Assembly (NCBI RefSeq): GCF_030271515.1
Contig: NZ_JASCXI010000004.1
Span: 186,001-250,000 of the forward strand
Source: Erythrobacter oryzae
GTDB lineage: Bacteria > Pseudomonadota > Alphaproteobacteria > Sphingomonadales > Sphingomonadaceae
DNA: 64,000 bases
Direction: 5' to 3'
Of this stretch, positions 19,308 to 28,280 are shown in pieces. The notes under the pieces were generated by a model, which made no database searches, was not told where the DNA came from, and saw nothing but the letters and a program-made list of their open reading frames with translations. Made by a program: the position numbers and the translations under genes. Numbering within the stretch: position 1 is the stretch's first letter; each line of letters opens with the position of its first letter.

Positions 19308-19370
19308 TGCCTTGTCCCCCTCGTCACCACGAGCGGGAACATCCCTTATCGCGGGCGCGGGTGCAAGCCC

Positions 19371-19805
19371 TCAGCCTTTCTTGACCCAACGCCCGGCTTC
19401 CTGCGCGAAATAGGCGCGCTCCAGCCCCTCGCGCCCGTCGACCGCGCGCCAGGCCTGCCGCGCCTGCGGGGCAAGCTCGGGGGGGAACAGCAGGAAGACG
19501 CGCGCAAAGCCCTCGGTCTCGCGGAAGGTGCCGTCGGCGAGGATCACGTGGCTCGCGCCGTTGGCCGCGACCGGCTCGGGGGCGAGCAGCACCGGCTGGC
19601 GATCCGCGCCGGGGCCATCGGCCTCGCCGTTGGCGATGAAGCTCTCCGGCCCCGCTTCCCACAGCGTGCGGCTGATCGCGGCGCGTTGTTCAGGATCGGC
19701 GGCGACCACCAGCACCCGCTCGCCCTCGCCCAGCACGCGCTTGGCGATGAGGGCGACGACCTTTTCGACCGGATCGTCCGTCACCTGCCAGAAATCGAGC
19801 TTCAC
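19371..19805 (-). CDS. holC: DNA polymerase III chi subunit
   Basis: A 144-aa protein matching HolC, which links the clamp loader to single-stranded-DNA-binding protein. It begins with the family N-terminus KLDFWQV and carries the Arg/Leu-rich [20 protein letters not shown] strand-helix unit and the acidic loop before HVILADG. The GTG at 19805 is chosen because it overlaps the stop of the DUF2256 gene (GTGA) and gives the standard N-terminus. It is the last gene of pepA - DUF2256 - holC; pepA-holC pairing is conserved in many proteobacteria. Confidence 0.85.
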   Translation of the reverse strand: MKLDFWQVTDDPVEKVVALIAKRVLGEGERVLVVAADPEQRAAISRTLWEAGPESFIANGEADGPGADRQPVLLAPEPVAANGASHVILADGTFRETEGFARVFLLFPPELAPQARQAWRAVDGREGLERAYFAQEAGRWVKKG

Positions 19806-19945
19806 CGGGTCCCCCCCTTGCCACTGCGGCAGCGGTCGGAACAATATTTCACATTGTCCCAGTCCCGCTCCCACTTCTTGCGCCACGCGAAGGGCAACCC
19901 GCAGGCGAGGCAGGTCTTGGTCGGCAGGTCACTCTTTTTCCGCAT
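19802..19945 (-). CDS. DUF2256 zinc-ribbon micro-protein
   Basis: A 47-aa basic protein. Residues 10-40 carry Cys-x-x-Cys (TCLACG), [11 protein letters not shown], then YCSDRCR with a second Cys-x-x-x-Cys, the DUF2256 pattern of a small zinc ribbon. Function unknown; homologues are often beside photolyase or housekeeping genes. It starts 24 nt after pepA and its TGA overlaps the holC GTG by 4 nt, so coupled translation with holC is likely. Confidence 0.85.
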   Translation of the reverse strand: MRKKSDLPTKTCLACGLPFAWRKKWERDWDNVKYCSDRCRSGKGGTR

Positions 19946-19969
19946 CTTGGGGATGGCGGAGAACTCCCT

Positions 19970-21430
19970 TTACCCTTCGACCACATCCCGCACGAACTGG
20001 TCGAGCAGGCGCACGCCATATCCGGTCGCGCCCTTCTCCCAGGTGTGGCCGGGCTTCTGCGACCAGACCATCCCGGCGATGTCGAGGTGCGCCCAGGGGG
20101 TGCCGTCCTTGATGAAGCGCTGGAGGAACTGCGCGGCGGTGATCGAGCCGGCCTCGCGCGGGCCGACGTTCTTGATGTCGGCGATCGGCGAATCGATCAG
20201 CTTGTCGTAGTTGGGGCCCAGCGGCATCCGCCACAGCTTGTCGCCGCTGGTGAGGCCCGCCGCCGAAAGCTGCGCGGCGAGCGTGTCGTCATTGGCGAAC
20301 ATCCCGCCATATTCGTTGCCGAGGCTGATGATCATCGCGCCGGTCAGCGTGGCGAGGTCGACGATCCGCGCCGGGCTATATTGCTCCTGCGCCCAGTGGA
20401 GCGCGTCGCACAGCACCAGTCGGCCTTCCGCGTCGGTGTTCAGGACCTCGACCGTCTGGCCGCTCATGGTGGTGACAACGTCGCCCGGGCGCTGCGCGGC
20501 GGCATCGGGCATGTTCTCGACGAGGCCCATGACGCCGATGACGTTGGCCTTGGCCTTTCGGCTCGCGAGCGCCAGCATCGCGCCTGCGACGGCCCCCGCG
20601 CCGCCCATGTCCCACTTCATGTCCTCCATCCCCGGCGGCGGCTTCAGCGAGATGCCGCCGGTATCGAAGGTCACGCCCTTGCCGACGAAGACGGTCGGCT
20701 TCTCGCCCGCCGCGCCGCCGTTCCAGCGGATCGCGAGCAGCTGCGATTCGCGCGCCGAGCCCTGCCCGACGCCGATCAGCGCGCCCATGCCGAGCGCCTT
20801 CATCTCCGCCTCGCCAAGCACGGTGATCTCGACCCCGGTGCCCGCGAAAGCCTCGCGGCAGGCGGCGACGAAGGTTTCGGGGTAGATGATGTTGGCAGGC
20901 TCGGTGACGAGGCCGCGGGTGAACTCCACCCCCTTGGCGAGCGCCGCCTCGCGCTCCCACGCGGCGGCGGTGCCCTCGGGCGCATTCACGACGTGGACCG
21001 CGGTCAGCGAGGGGCGCTTGTCGGCGGGAAGGCGCGTGCGATAGGCGTCATGACGCCACGCGCGCAGGCGCAGCGCGAGCAGCACGGCGGCGGCATCCTC
21101 GGCCGAAAGCCCCGCGCCGCCGAGGTCGAGCACCATGGCGCTCTCGCCCGAGACGAGATACTTGGCGGTCAGCGCGGCTCCGGCGCGCTCGCAATTGGCG
21201 CGGCGCTCGGCCGATCCGGTCTCGCCCAGCCCGGCGATGGCGATGCGCTTCACGCCGCCATCGACGCTCGCGAAGCCCTCGAACAGCTGGCCCGCGCGGC
21301 CCGAGAAACGGCTCGCCGCCGCGCCCTCGACCAGCGCGGTATCGAGCCCGGCCAGCGCCTGACCCTGGTTCACCACCCGCGCATGGAGGCGGATGTCGGC
21401 GGGCGGGGCGGCGGTGAGATGGATCTGCAT
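19970..21430 (-). CDS. pepA: Leucyl aminopeptidase (peptidase family M17)
   Basis: A 486-aa cytosolic metallo-aminopeptidase that releases N-terminal residues from peptides. The C-terminal catalytic domain has the two-metal ligands in VGKGVTFDTGG (Lys, Asp), the KWDMGGAGAV segment, and the family signature NTDAEGRL. The N-terminal domain is a smaller alpha/beta unit. The frame stays open further upstream, but the ATG at 21430 has CGGAG 5-9 nt before it and gives the usual length. First gene of pepA - DUF2256 - holC, divergent from lptD. Confidence 0.95.
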   Translation of the reverse strand: MQIHLTAAPPADIRLHARVVNQGQALAGLDTALVEGAAASRFSGRAGQLFEGFASVDGGVKRIAIAGLGETGSAERRANCERAGAALTAKYLVSGESAMVLDLGGAGLSAEDAAAVLLALRLRAWRHDAYRTRLPADKRPSLTAVHVVNAPEGTAAAWEREAALAKGVEFTRGLVTEPANIIYPETFVAACREAFAGTGVEITVLGEAEMKALGMGALIGVGQGSARESQLLAIRWNGGAAGEKPTVFVGKGVTFDTGGISLKPPPGMEDMKWDMGGAGAVAGAMLALASRKAKANVIGVMGLVENMPDAAAQRPGDVVTTMSGQTVEVLNTDAEGRLVLCDALHWAQEQYSPARIVDLATLTGAMIISLGNEYGGMFANDDTLAAQLSAAGLTSGDKLWRMPLGPNYDKLIDSPIADIKNVGPREAGSITAAQFLQRFIKDGTPWAHLDIAGMVWSQKPGHTWEKGATGYGVRLLDQFVRDVVEG

Positions 21431-21555
21431 GGGTACTCCGAAAGACACGGGAAGCGGGGGTAATGTCAGGGCGCCCCGAGGCTGCGGCAGGCCGCGCGCG
21501 AAGGGGGGCGCAATGGCGATTGCGATTAAGCGCGAGCGGTGCAATAGGCAAGGCC

Positions 21556-23826
21556 ATGTCGGGAGGCTTGCAAGACGCACCGCGCTGCCCAGCGCGCCCT
21601 GCCCTGCGCTTCCCGGCGCAGCGTGCGGCGTCGCGCGTGGCGCTCGGGCTGGCGCTGGCGCTGGCCGCCGCCCCGCTCGCCGCACAGGAAGCCGCTCCGG
21701 CACCCGCCGCCACCGAGGCCCCCCGCCAGATCGACTTCGAGGCAAGCGAGCTCGCCTATAACGACCAGACCGACACCGTCACCGCGCGCGGCGATGTGAT
21801 CCTGCGCTCGGAAGACCGCTCGGTGCGCGCCGACGAGGTCGTGTGGGATCGCAACTCCGGCAAGATCATCGCCACCGGCAACATCCGCCTTGTCGACGAG
21901 GCCGGCAACCAGCTGTTCACCGACCAGGTCGAGCTCACCGAGGAATTCGACACCGGCGCGATGAGCGAGCTGCTGATTGCCCTGCGCGCGGGCGGGCGGC
22001 TGGCGGCGCGCTCGGCGATGCGCGGGGAGAACGGCGTCGCGGTGCTCACCGATGCCGCCTACACCGCCTGCGCGGTGACCGATGCCGAGGGCTGCCCGCA
22101 GAACCCCAGCTGGCGCGTCACCGCGCGCCGCGTGGTCTATGACCAGAAGGCCGCCCGCGTGCGCTTCGAGGGCGCGATGCTCGAGCTGTTCGGCCAGCCG
22201 ATCCTGCCCATGCCCGGCCTCGCGATCCGCACCGACGGCAAGGCCGAGAGCGGCTTCCTCGTCCCCGATGTCCGCATCACGCAGGTCAACGGGCTCGAGC
22301 TGTCGGGCGAATATTACTGGCGCATGGCCGACAATGCCGATCTGACGCTGGGCGCCTATGTCTTCTCCAACGTCGCCCCGATGGCGAGCGCCAAGTGGCG
22401 GCACCTCACCGAAAAGGGTGCCTATCAGGTCAGCGGCTACGCCACCTTCTCCGACCGCGCGACGGACTTTGTCGGCGGGCAGAGCCTCCAGAACGATCCG
22501 CGCGGCTATCTCGATGCAAATGGCCGCTTCCAGTTCTCGCCCGACTGGAGCCTGACCGGATCGATCCGCGTCGCCAGCGACCGCACCTTCCTCAGGCGCT
22601 ACGACATCAGCCGCGACGACCGGCTGCGCTCGACTATCAATCTGGAACGCATCACCGACCGCTCCTACCTCTCGATCGCCGGCTGGGCGACGCAGACGCT
22701 GCGGCTGAATGCCGATCAGGGCCAGGTGCCGCTCGCCCTGCCCGCGATCGACTACCGCCAGAAGATCGGCGACACCGTGCTGGGCGGCAAGCTGATGGTG
22801 CAGGCGAACAGCCTCGCGCTGCTGCGCAATGACGGGCAGGACACCCAGCGGGCCTTCGCCGGCGCGCAGTGGGATCTGACGCGGCTCACCCCGATGGGGC
22901 AGGTCGTGACCCTCACCGCGCTGGTGCGGGGCGATGTCTACAACACCAACAACAGTCTCGCGACCACCACACTCGCCTATCGCGGGACCGAGGGCTGGAC
23001 CACGCGCGGCATCGCCACCGCCGCGCTCGACATCGAATGGCCCTTCGTCGGCGAGGCCTTCGGCGGCACGCAGGTGTTCAAGCCGCGCCTGCAGGTCGTC
23101 GCCTCCCCGCGCATCCGCAACCTTGCCGTCCCCAACGAGGACGCGCGCGCGATCGATCTCGAGGATTCGAACCTCTTCGCCCTCAATCGCTTCCCCGGTT
23201 ACGACCGGGTGGAGGACGGCACCCGCGTCACCTGGGGCGTCGACTGGGAGCTGCAGCGCCCCGGCTGGCGGGTGAAGACCACCATCGGCCAGTCCTTCCG
23301 CCTCGAAGCGCCGCGCGACGGGCTGTTCCCCGAAGGCACGGGCCTCTCCGAACGCGTCACCGACTTCGTCGGCCGCACCGAGGTGCGCTTCCGCAACCTC
23401 GTCCAGTTCACCCACCGCTTCCGGCTCGACAAGGACAACCTCGCGATCCGCCGCAACGAGATCGACGCGACCATCGGCTCGCGCCGCACCTATGTCGAGG
23501 TCGGCTACCTGCGCCTCAACCGCGACATCGCCACGGTGGAAGACCTGCGCGACCGCGAGGAGCTGCGCGCCGCCGCGCGCGTGGCGATCGGGCGCAAGTG
23601 GTCGGTGTTCGGCTCGGGGGTGTTCAACCTCACCGACCCCGACGAGGACCCGGTGTTCCAGCCCGACGGTTTCGAGCCGATCCGCACGCGGCTGGGCGTC
23701 GCCTATTCGGACGACTGCATCGAGTTCGGCGCGACCTGGCGGCGCGACTTCATCGACGCGGGCGACGCGCGGCGCGGCAACGCGTTCCAGATCTTCTTCG
23801 CTCTGCGGAATCTTGGATTCCGCTAA
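21556..23826 (+). CDS. lptD: LPS-assembly protein LptD
   Basis: A 756-aa outer-membrane beta-barrel that inserts lipopolysaccharide into the outer leaflet. A signal peptide ends near residue 45 (APLAAQ). An OstA/LptA-like beta-jellyroll follows (about 57-160, containing VTARGDVILRSEDRSVRADEVVWD), and the rest is the LptD barrel, ending in the aromatic residue pattern NLGFR. Cys residues occur near 163-170 (ACAV...GCP) and near the C-terminus (DDCIEF), which could form the disulfide that stabilises LptD. First gene of lptD - surA - pdxA - rsmA, an order conserved in alphaproteobacteria. Confidence 0.95.
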   Translation: MSGGLQDAPRCPARPALRFPAQRAASRVALGLALALAAAPLAAQEAAPAPAATEAPRQIDFEASELAYNDQTDTVTARGDVILRSEDRSVRADEVVWDRNSGKIIATGNIRLVDEAGNQLFTDQVELTEEFDTGAMSELLIALRAGGRLAARSAMRGENGVAVLTDAAYTACAVTDAEGCPQNPSWRVTARRVVYDQKAARVRFEGAMLELFGQPILPMPGLAIRTDGKAESGFLVPDVRITQVNGLELSGEYYWRMADNADLTLGAYVFSNVAPMASAKWRHLTEKGAYQVSGYATFSDRATDFVGGQSLQNDPRGYLDANGRFQFSPDWSLTGSIRVASDRTFLRRYDISRDDRLRSTINLERITDRSYLSIAGWATQTLRLNADQGQVPLALPAIDYRQKIGDTVLGGKLMVQANSLALLRNDGQDTQRAFAGAQWDLTRLTPMGQVVTLTALVRGDVYNTNNSLATTTLAYRGTEGWTTRGIATAALDIEWPFVGEAFGGTQVFKPRLQVVASPRIRNLAVPNEDARAIDLEDSNLFALNRFPGYDRVEDGTRVTWGVDWELQRPGWRVKTTIGQSFRLEAPRDGLFPEGTGLSERVTDFVGRTEVRFRNLVQFTHRFRLDKDNLAIRRNEIDATIGSRRTYVEVGYLRLNRDIATVEDLRDREELRAAARVAIGRKWSVFGSGVFNLTDPDEDPVFQPDGFEPIRTRLGVAYSDDCIEFGATWRRDFIDAGDARRGNAFQIFFALRNLGFR

Positions 23827-24043
23827 ACTGGGGGCGCAGAATCTCGGTTTCCGCTGACCCCCGATCAAACGCCTGCAAGAATTGGCAGGGCGCGCAAATC
23901 GCGTTAAGGAGCGCGGCGCGGCAAGCTGGGCCGCCCGTGCGGGATCGCGGGGGACTCAGCTTCCATTCAGCCGGTGCGGGGCATCGGCAGCGGCGAGCGT
24001 GCGACTTTGCACGCAGCATTGGCCACAAGGCGGGAATGAACGA

Positions 24044-25417
24044 GTGAGTGTGAAGCTGTTTTCGAAGACGCTCTTTGCCAGGGCCGGAACCGCGCTTGCG
24101 GGAGCGGCAATGCTGGGCCTTGCCGCAGCGCCCATGGCCGCGGGCGCGCAGACCGTCGCCGTGCCCACCGCCGACAACCCTTTCGGCCTGCCCGCCGACA
24201 TCACCCCCTTCGGCAAGGCCGACCCCGACAAGCGCACCGCGACTGCGATCGTCAACGGCTATGTCATCACCGGCACCGACATCGACGAGCGCGTCGCGCT
24301 GGTGACGGCGGCGTCCGAATCGCCCATCCCCGAAGAGGAGATGCTGCGCCTGCGCGTTCAGGTGCTGCGCAACCTCATCGACGAGACGCTCAAGATCCAG
24401 GCCGCCGAGGCTGACGAGCTCGCCGCCAAGCGCGAGGAGATCGAGGAGACCTACCAGCAGCTCGCCGCGCAGAATTTCGGCAGCGATCCCAAGAAGATGG
24501 ACGCCTATCTGGCGTCGATCGGCTCCTCGCCCGCTTCGCTCAAGCGCCAGATCGAGGGCGAAGTGGCGTGGGAGAACCTGCTGCGCCGCAATGTCATGCC
24601 GCGCGTCAATGTCTCGGCCGAAGAGGTCAACGAAGTCATCAAGCGGATGAACGAGGCCAAGGGCACCGACGAATACCGGCTGGGCGAGATCTACCTCTCG
24701 GCCACCACCGAGAACCGCGCGGCGGTGCTCCAGAACGCGCAGGCGATCATGCAGCAACTGCAGCAGGGCGGCAGCTTCGTCGCCTATGCGCGGCAATATT
24801 CCGAGGCGAGCACGCAGGTCGTCGGCGGCGATCTCGGCTGGGTGCGCATCGGCCAATTGCCCCCGCAGCTCGCCGCAGCGGTGCGCAGCATGCAGCCCGG
24901 CCAGCTCAACGGCCCGATCGAGATCCCCGGCGGCTTCTCGATCGTCTATCTCATCAACAAGCGCCAGGTGCTGATGGCCGACCCGGCCGAGGCGGTCCTG
25001 AGCCTGAAGCAGATCTCGATCGCCTTCGCCCCCGGCGTGACCCAGGCGCAGGCCGAAGCCAAGGTCGATGAATTCGGCAAGTATCTGAGCGCCTTGCGCG
25101 GCTGCTCCGATGTCGAAGCAGGGGCGGCCAAGATCGGGGCCGAGGTGATCTCGAACGACCAGATCAAGGCCGCCAACCTGCCCGCGCAGCTGCGCGATGT
25201 GGTGCTCCAGCTCCAGATCGGGCAGGCCACCCCGCCCTTCGGCGGCATTCAGGAAGGCGTGCGCGTGCTGATGCTGTGCGGGCGCGACGATCCGGTCGAT
25301 GCAGGCGCGCCGACCTTCGCCGCGGTGCAGAAGCAGATCGAGGACGAGCGCGTCAACAAGCAGGCCCAGCGCCTGCTGCGCGACCTGCGCAACGACGCCT
25401 ATATCGAGTACAATTGA
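24044..25417 (+). CDS. surA: SurA-type periplasmic chaperone / peptidyl-prolyl isomerase
   Basis: A 457-aa periplasmic protein that helps fold outer-membrane proteins such as LptD. A leader ends near residue 38 (MAAGAQ). The N-terminal chaperone part begins at ATAIVNGYVITGTDIDERVAL and contains a long helical stretch. One parvulin domain is clear (about 215-315: YRLGEIYLS, YSEAST...GGDLGWV, GQLNGPIEIPGGF). The GTG at 24044 is preferred, with AAGGCGGGA 9 nt upstream; ATG 24036 is in another frame and closes at once. The stop overlaps the pdxA start by 4 nt. Confidence 0.88.
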   Translation: MSVKLFSKTLFARAGTALAGAAMLGLAAAPMAAGAQTVAVPTADNPFGLPADITPFGKADPDKRTATAIVNGYVITGTDIDERVALVTAASESPIPEEEMLRLRVQVLRNLIDETLKIQAAEADELAAKREEIEETYQQLAAQNFGSDPKKMDAYLASIGSSPASLKRQIEGEVAWENLLRRNVMPRVNVSAEEVNEVIKRMNEAKGTDEYRLGEIYLSATTENRAAVLQNAQAIMQQLQQGGSFVAYARQYSEASTQVVGGDLGWVRIGQLPPQLAAAVRSMQPGQLNGPIEIPGGFSIVYLINKRQVLMADPAEAVLSLKQISIAFAPGVTQAQAEAKVDEFGKYLSALRGCSDVEAGAAKIGAEVISNDQIKAANLPAQLRDVVLQLQIGQATPPFGGIQEGVRVLMLCGRDDPVDAGAPTFAAVQKQIEDERVNKQAQRLLRDLRNDAYIEYN

Positions 25418-26421
25418 CCTCACCGTCTGCACCCCTCGCCATATCGCTCGGTGACCCGGCGGGCATCGGCCCCGAGGTGATCCTCGGCGCCTGGGCCCGC
25501 CTCAGGGCCGAGCGCCGTGCCCCGCCCGCCTTCGTGGTCGGCGGGCCGGAGCTCCTGCGGGCCTGCGCCGAGGGCCTCGGGATCGACTGCCCGATCGTCC
25601 CCATCGCCGACCCTGGCGAGGCGCTCTTCGCCAGCGCTGTCGGCCTGCCGGTGCTCGCGCTCCTCGACGGCCCGTGGCACCCCGCCCGCCCCTCGCCCGA
25701 GGGCGCGCGGCTGGCGCTGACCTCGCTCCAGCTGGCGGCGAAGTGCGCGCTGGCGGGCGTTGCCAGCGGGCTGGTCACCGCGCCGGTCTCCAAGGGCGCG
25801 CTCGCGAGCATCGGCTGGGACTACCCCGGCCAGACCGAGTTCCTCGCCGACGCCTGCGCCCGGCCCTATCGCGACGCGGTGATGATGCTCGCCGGGCCGA
25901 GCTTGCGCACCGTCCCGCTCACCGTCCACGTAGCGCTGGCCGAGGTGCCCGCGCTGCTCTCCCCCGACCTCATCATCCACAAGGCCCGCATTGTCGCGGC
26001 CGGCCTTGCCCGCGACTTCGGCATCGCCCGCCCCCGCCTCGCGATCGCCGCCTTGAACCCCCACGCGGGCGAAGGCGGCCAGTTCGGCGACGAGGAAGCG
26101 CGGCTGATCGCCCCCGCCATCGCCGCCCTCCAGGCCGAGGGGATCGCCGCCACCGGCCCCGTCCCCGGCGACGCCCTCTTCACCCCCCGCGCCCGCCAGA
26201 CCTATGACGCGGCGCTGTGCATGTACCACGATCAGGCGCTCATCCCGATCAAGGCATTGGAGTTCGACGAGGGCGTCAACGTCACCCTCGGCCTGCCGAT
26301 CATCCGCACCTCGCCCGACCACGGCACCGCCTACGACATCGCAGGGCAAGGCAAGGCCGACCCCGGCGCAATGGCCGCCGCGATCACCATGGCGGCGGAG
26401 ATGGCGCAACAGCGTGGCTGA
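25414..26421 (+). CDS. pdxA: 4-hydroxythreonine-4-phosphate dehydrogenase
   Basis: A 335-aa NAD(P)-dependent enzyme of pyridoxal 5'-phosphate synthesis. Landmarks are LGDPAGIGPE near the N-terminus, VTAPVSKGAL, the metal-binding His in LNPHAGEGG, and MYHDQALIPIKAL with HGTAYDIAGQGKADP near the end. TTG 25414 overlaps the surA TGA by 4 nt (TTGA), giving coupled translation. A palindromic repeat separates it from rsmA. The surA-pdxA-rsmA order is typical of proteobacteria. Confidence 0.95.
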   Translation: MTSPSAPLAISLGDPAGIGPEVILGAWARLRAERRAPPAFVVGGPELLRACAEGLGIDCPIVPIADPGEALFASAVGLPVLALLDGPWHPARPSPEGARLALTSLQLAAKCALAGVASGLVTAPVSKGALASIGWDYPGQTEFLADACARPYRDAVMMLAGPSLRTVPLTVHVALAEVPALLSPDLIIHKARIVAAGLARDFGIARPRLAIAALNPHAGEGGQFGDEEARLIAPAIAALQAEGIAATGPVPGDALFTPRARQTYDAALCMYHDQALIPIKALEFDEGVNVTLGLPIIRTSPDHGTAYDIAGQGKADPGAMAAAITMAAEMAQQRG

Positions 26422-26429
26422 CGCACCCG

Positions 26430-26505
26430 CCCACCCCGCTGCGACTAGGCGGCAGAGCCGCCAAGTCTCGCTCCCCTCCCGCTTGCGGGAGGGGTTGGGG
26501 GTGGA
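26430..26505. repeat. REP-like palindromic element, copy A (pdxA-rsmA junction)
   Basis: A modular element shared with a second copy at 36363-36487. It contains a perfect 22-nt palindrome (26473-26494), a conserved spacer reading GGAGCGAGACTTG on the minus strand, an inner hairpin GGCGGC-TCT-GCCGCC (26449-26463 region), and a conserved tail CTAGTC-n-CAGCGGGGTGGGC. The G-rich arm GGAGGGG lies 15-21 nt before the rsmA GTG, so the repeat may also supply purine-rich leader sequence for rsmA. Confidence 0.8.
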
Positions 26506-26508
26506 CAC

Positions 26509-27330
26509 GTGACCACCCTCCCCCCCATCCGCGAGGTCATCCAGCGCCACAACCTTGCCGCCTCCAAGGCGCTGGGGCAGAACTTCCTGCTCGACGAGCA
26601 GCTCCTCGCCCGCATCGCCGCGCTTCCCGGTGACCTCAACGGCCAGGCGGTGCTCGAAGTCGGTCCCGGCCCCGGCGGCCTCACCCGCGCCCTCCTCAGA
26701 GCGGGCGCGAGGGTCACCGCGATCGAGATGGACCGCCGCTGCCTCCCCGCGCTCGCCGAGTTGGGGGACGCCTTCCCCGGCCAACTCACTGTCATCGAGG
26801 GCGACGCGCTCAAGCTCGACCACGCGGAGCTGATGGGCGGCGCGCCCTTCCACGTCCTCTCCAACCTACCGTACAACGTCGGCACCGGGCTGTTCGTGCG
26901 CTGGCTCGGCGGCGAGGCATGGCCGCCCCTGTGGCAGTCCCTCACCCTCATGTTCCAGCGCGAGGTCGCCGACCGCATCGTCGCTTCCGCAGGCGAGGAC
27001 GCATATGGCCGCCTCGCCGTGCTCGCCCAGTGGCGCGCCGAGGCCAAGCTCGCGATGAAGGTCCACCGCAGCGCTTTCACCCCGCCCCCCAAGGTGATGA
27101 GCGCCATCGTCCACGTGACCCCCGCGGCCATGCCCGAAGGCGTCAGCGCGCGGATGCTCGAACGCCTCACCGAAGCCGCCTTCGGCCAGCGCCGCAAGAT
27201 GCTGCGCCAGAGCCTCAAGGGCGTGCCGGGCGCTCTGGAAGCCCTCGCCAGCCTCGGCATCGATGAGACCCGCCGCGCCGAGACCGTCAGCGTCGCGGAA
27301 TTCGTCGCGGTGGCGAAGGCGCTGAGCTAG
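26509..27330 (+). CDS. rsmA: 16S rRNA adenine dimethyltransferase (KsgA/RsmA)
   Basis: A 273-aa SAM-dependent enzyme that dimethylates two adenines at the 3' end of 16S rRNA during small-subunit maturation. The N-terminus has KALGQNFLLDE, motif I is EVGPGPGGLTRAL (about 45-57), motif II ends in EMD, and the catalytic motif IV is SNLPYNVGTGL. The C-terminal helical domain contains FGQRRKMLRQSLKG. Start is GTG 26509. The gene ends lptD - surA - pdxA - rsmA. Confidence 0.96.
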   Translation: MTTLPPIREVIQRHNLAASKALGQNFLLDEQLLARIAALPGDLNGQAVLEVGPGPGGLTRALLRAGARVTAIEMDRRCLPALAELGDAFPGQLTVIEGDALKLDHAELMGGAPFHVLSNLPYNVGTGLFVRWLGGEAWPPLWQSLTLMFQREVADRIVASAGEDAYGRLAVLAQWRAEAKLAMKVHRSAFTPPPKVMSAIVHVTPAAMPEGVSARMLERLTEAAFGQRRKMLRQSLKGVPGALEALASLGIDETRRAETVSVAEFVAVAKALS

Positions 27331-27393
27331 ATTGAACGCTAAAATTCAACCACTTAACCGCCAGTAAATGCTTTTCGTGTAGAAGCCGTGACA

Positions 27394-28260
27394 ATGACAC
27401 TCGGCGAAATCATCCAGACGATGCTGCCTGCCCAGCTGCTTCTGCTCTTTTTCATGACGAGCTGGCTGTTCGTGCTGCTGTGCCCGCGTGAGTGGTTTCC
27501 CTGGCTCGTGGCTATCCTTTTGCCGGTTTGGTGCGCGATTTGGTGGCTCATGACCCGTCCCGTTCCATCGAGCGACAATTGGTCATTCTTGGGGCGAGGG
27601 CTTACGGCGCTCGGTCTCTTCGCAACGCTCGTCGCGGCTGTCCTCCGTAATCTCGTTGCCGCTTTCGCCCGAAGACGAAGGGAGCCGTCGAACAGATTGA
27701 ATTGGGCGCCTGCCTGGACAAGCGTCGTTGCAACGACCGCGTGCGCCATAGTCCTAGAACTCGGCCCAGTACTGGCACATCAGGTCGGCGCGAGCGCAAC
27801 GCTGGCACTTTTGCTGGCGCTGGTTGTGGGAAGCGGCCTACTTGCCACGGTTTCGCGACTTGGCACGATTCATCGCCGGTGGGCTCGAACGGTTGCGATC
27901 ATGCTCTCGGTCAGCCTAGTGCTTATAACGGTTTGGCCTTCCACAGTAAGCGAGAGCGCAAGGACATTCGCAGGCGGGCGACCGTACTGCATCCTTGTGG
28001 CGGATGGCGAGAAAAGTGAGCGGCTTGCCACAAGCCGTTGGGACCTATCGCCTCTGATCATGCGCGCAAACGATGGCCATGCTAACGGGATCAATCGACA
28101 TGCCTATCTAGTCTTTGGCGCGGGACGCTCGGCGCACTGGTCCTACATGCGCGGAAAATTTGTAAACGATCCTTCGCCATTTAATTCAACCGACCAACTT
28201 AATCCGGACAGACGCTGCTCGCCGGTTGCAGGCTTTGCCGAGCAGCTACCGTGGTTCTAA
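27394..28260 (+). CDS. Orphan membrane protein, atypical composition
   Basis: A 288-aa protein with about five to six transmembrane helices in the first 180 residues (LLLLFFMTSWLFVLL, WLVAILLPVWCAIWWLM, GLTALGLFATLVAAVL, then helices near 105, 130 and 170). A soluble, presumably periplasmic, C-terminal part of about 110 residues follows, with a CILVADGE strand and RRCSPVAG. No family is recognised. Its DNA is visibly AT-richer than its neighbours and uses codons rare in this window, which suggests recent acquisition. Start is ATG 27394, or GTG 27388 in the same frame; no strong ribosome site. Confidence 0.6.
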   Translation: MTLGEIIQTMLPAQLLLLFFMTSWLFVLLCPREWFPWLVAILLPVWCAIWWLMTRPVPSSDNWSFLGRGLTALGLFATLVAAVLRNLVAAFARRRREPSNRLNWAPAWTSVVATTACAIVLELGPVLAHQVGASATLALLLALVVGSGLLATVSRLGTIHRRWARTVAIMLSVSLVLITVWPSTVSESARTFAGGRPYCILVADGEKSERLATSRWDLSPLIMRANDGHANGINRHAYLVFGAGRSAHWSYMRGKFVNDPSPFNSTDQLNPDRRCSPVAGFAEQLPWF

Positions 28261-28280
28261 GCAGCAGGGTAGGTGCACCC

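Noticed and set aside
23750..25432. Long minus-strand open frame (560 codons) opposite surA and lptD
   Set aside because: It is the complement of well-supported genes with signal peptides and parvulin motifs. Its translation is rich in His, Arg, Gly and Asp without any recognisable domain, as expected for an antisense frame in GC-rich DNA.
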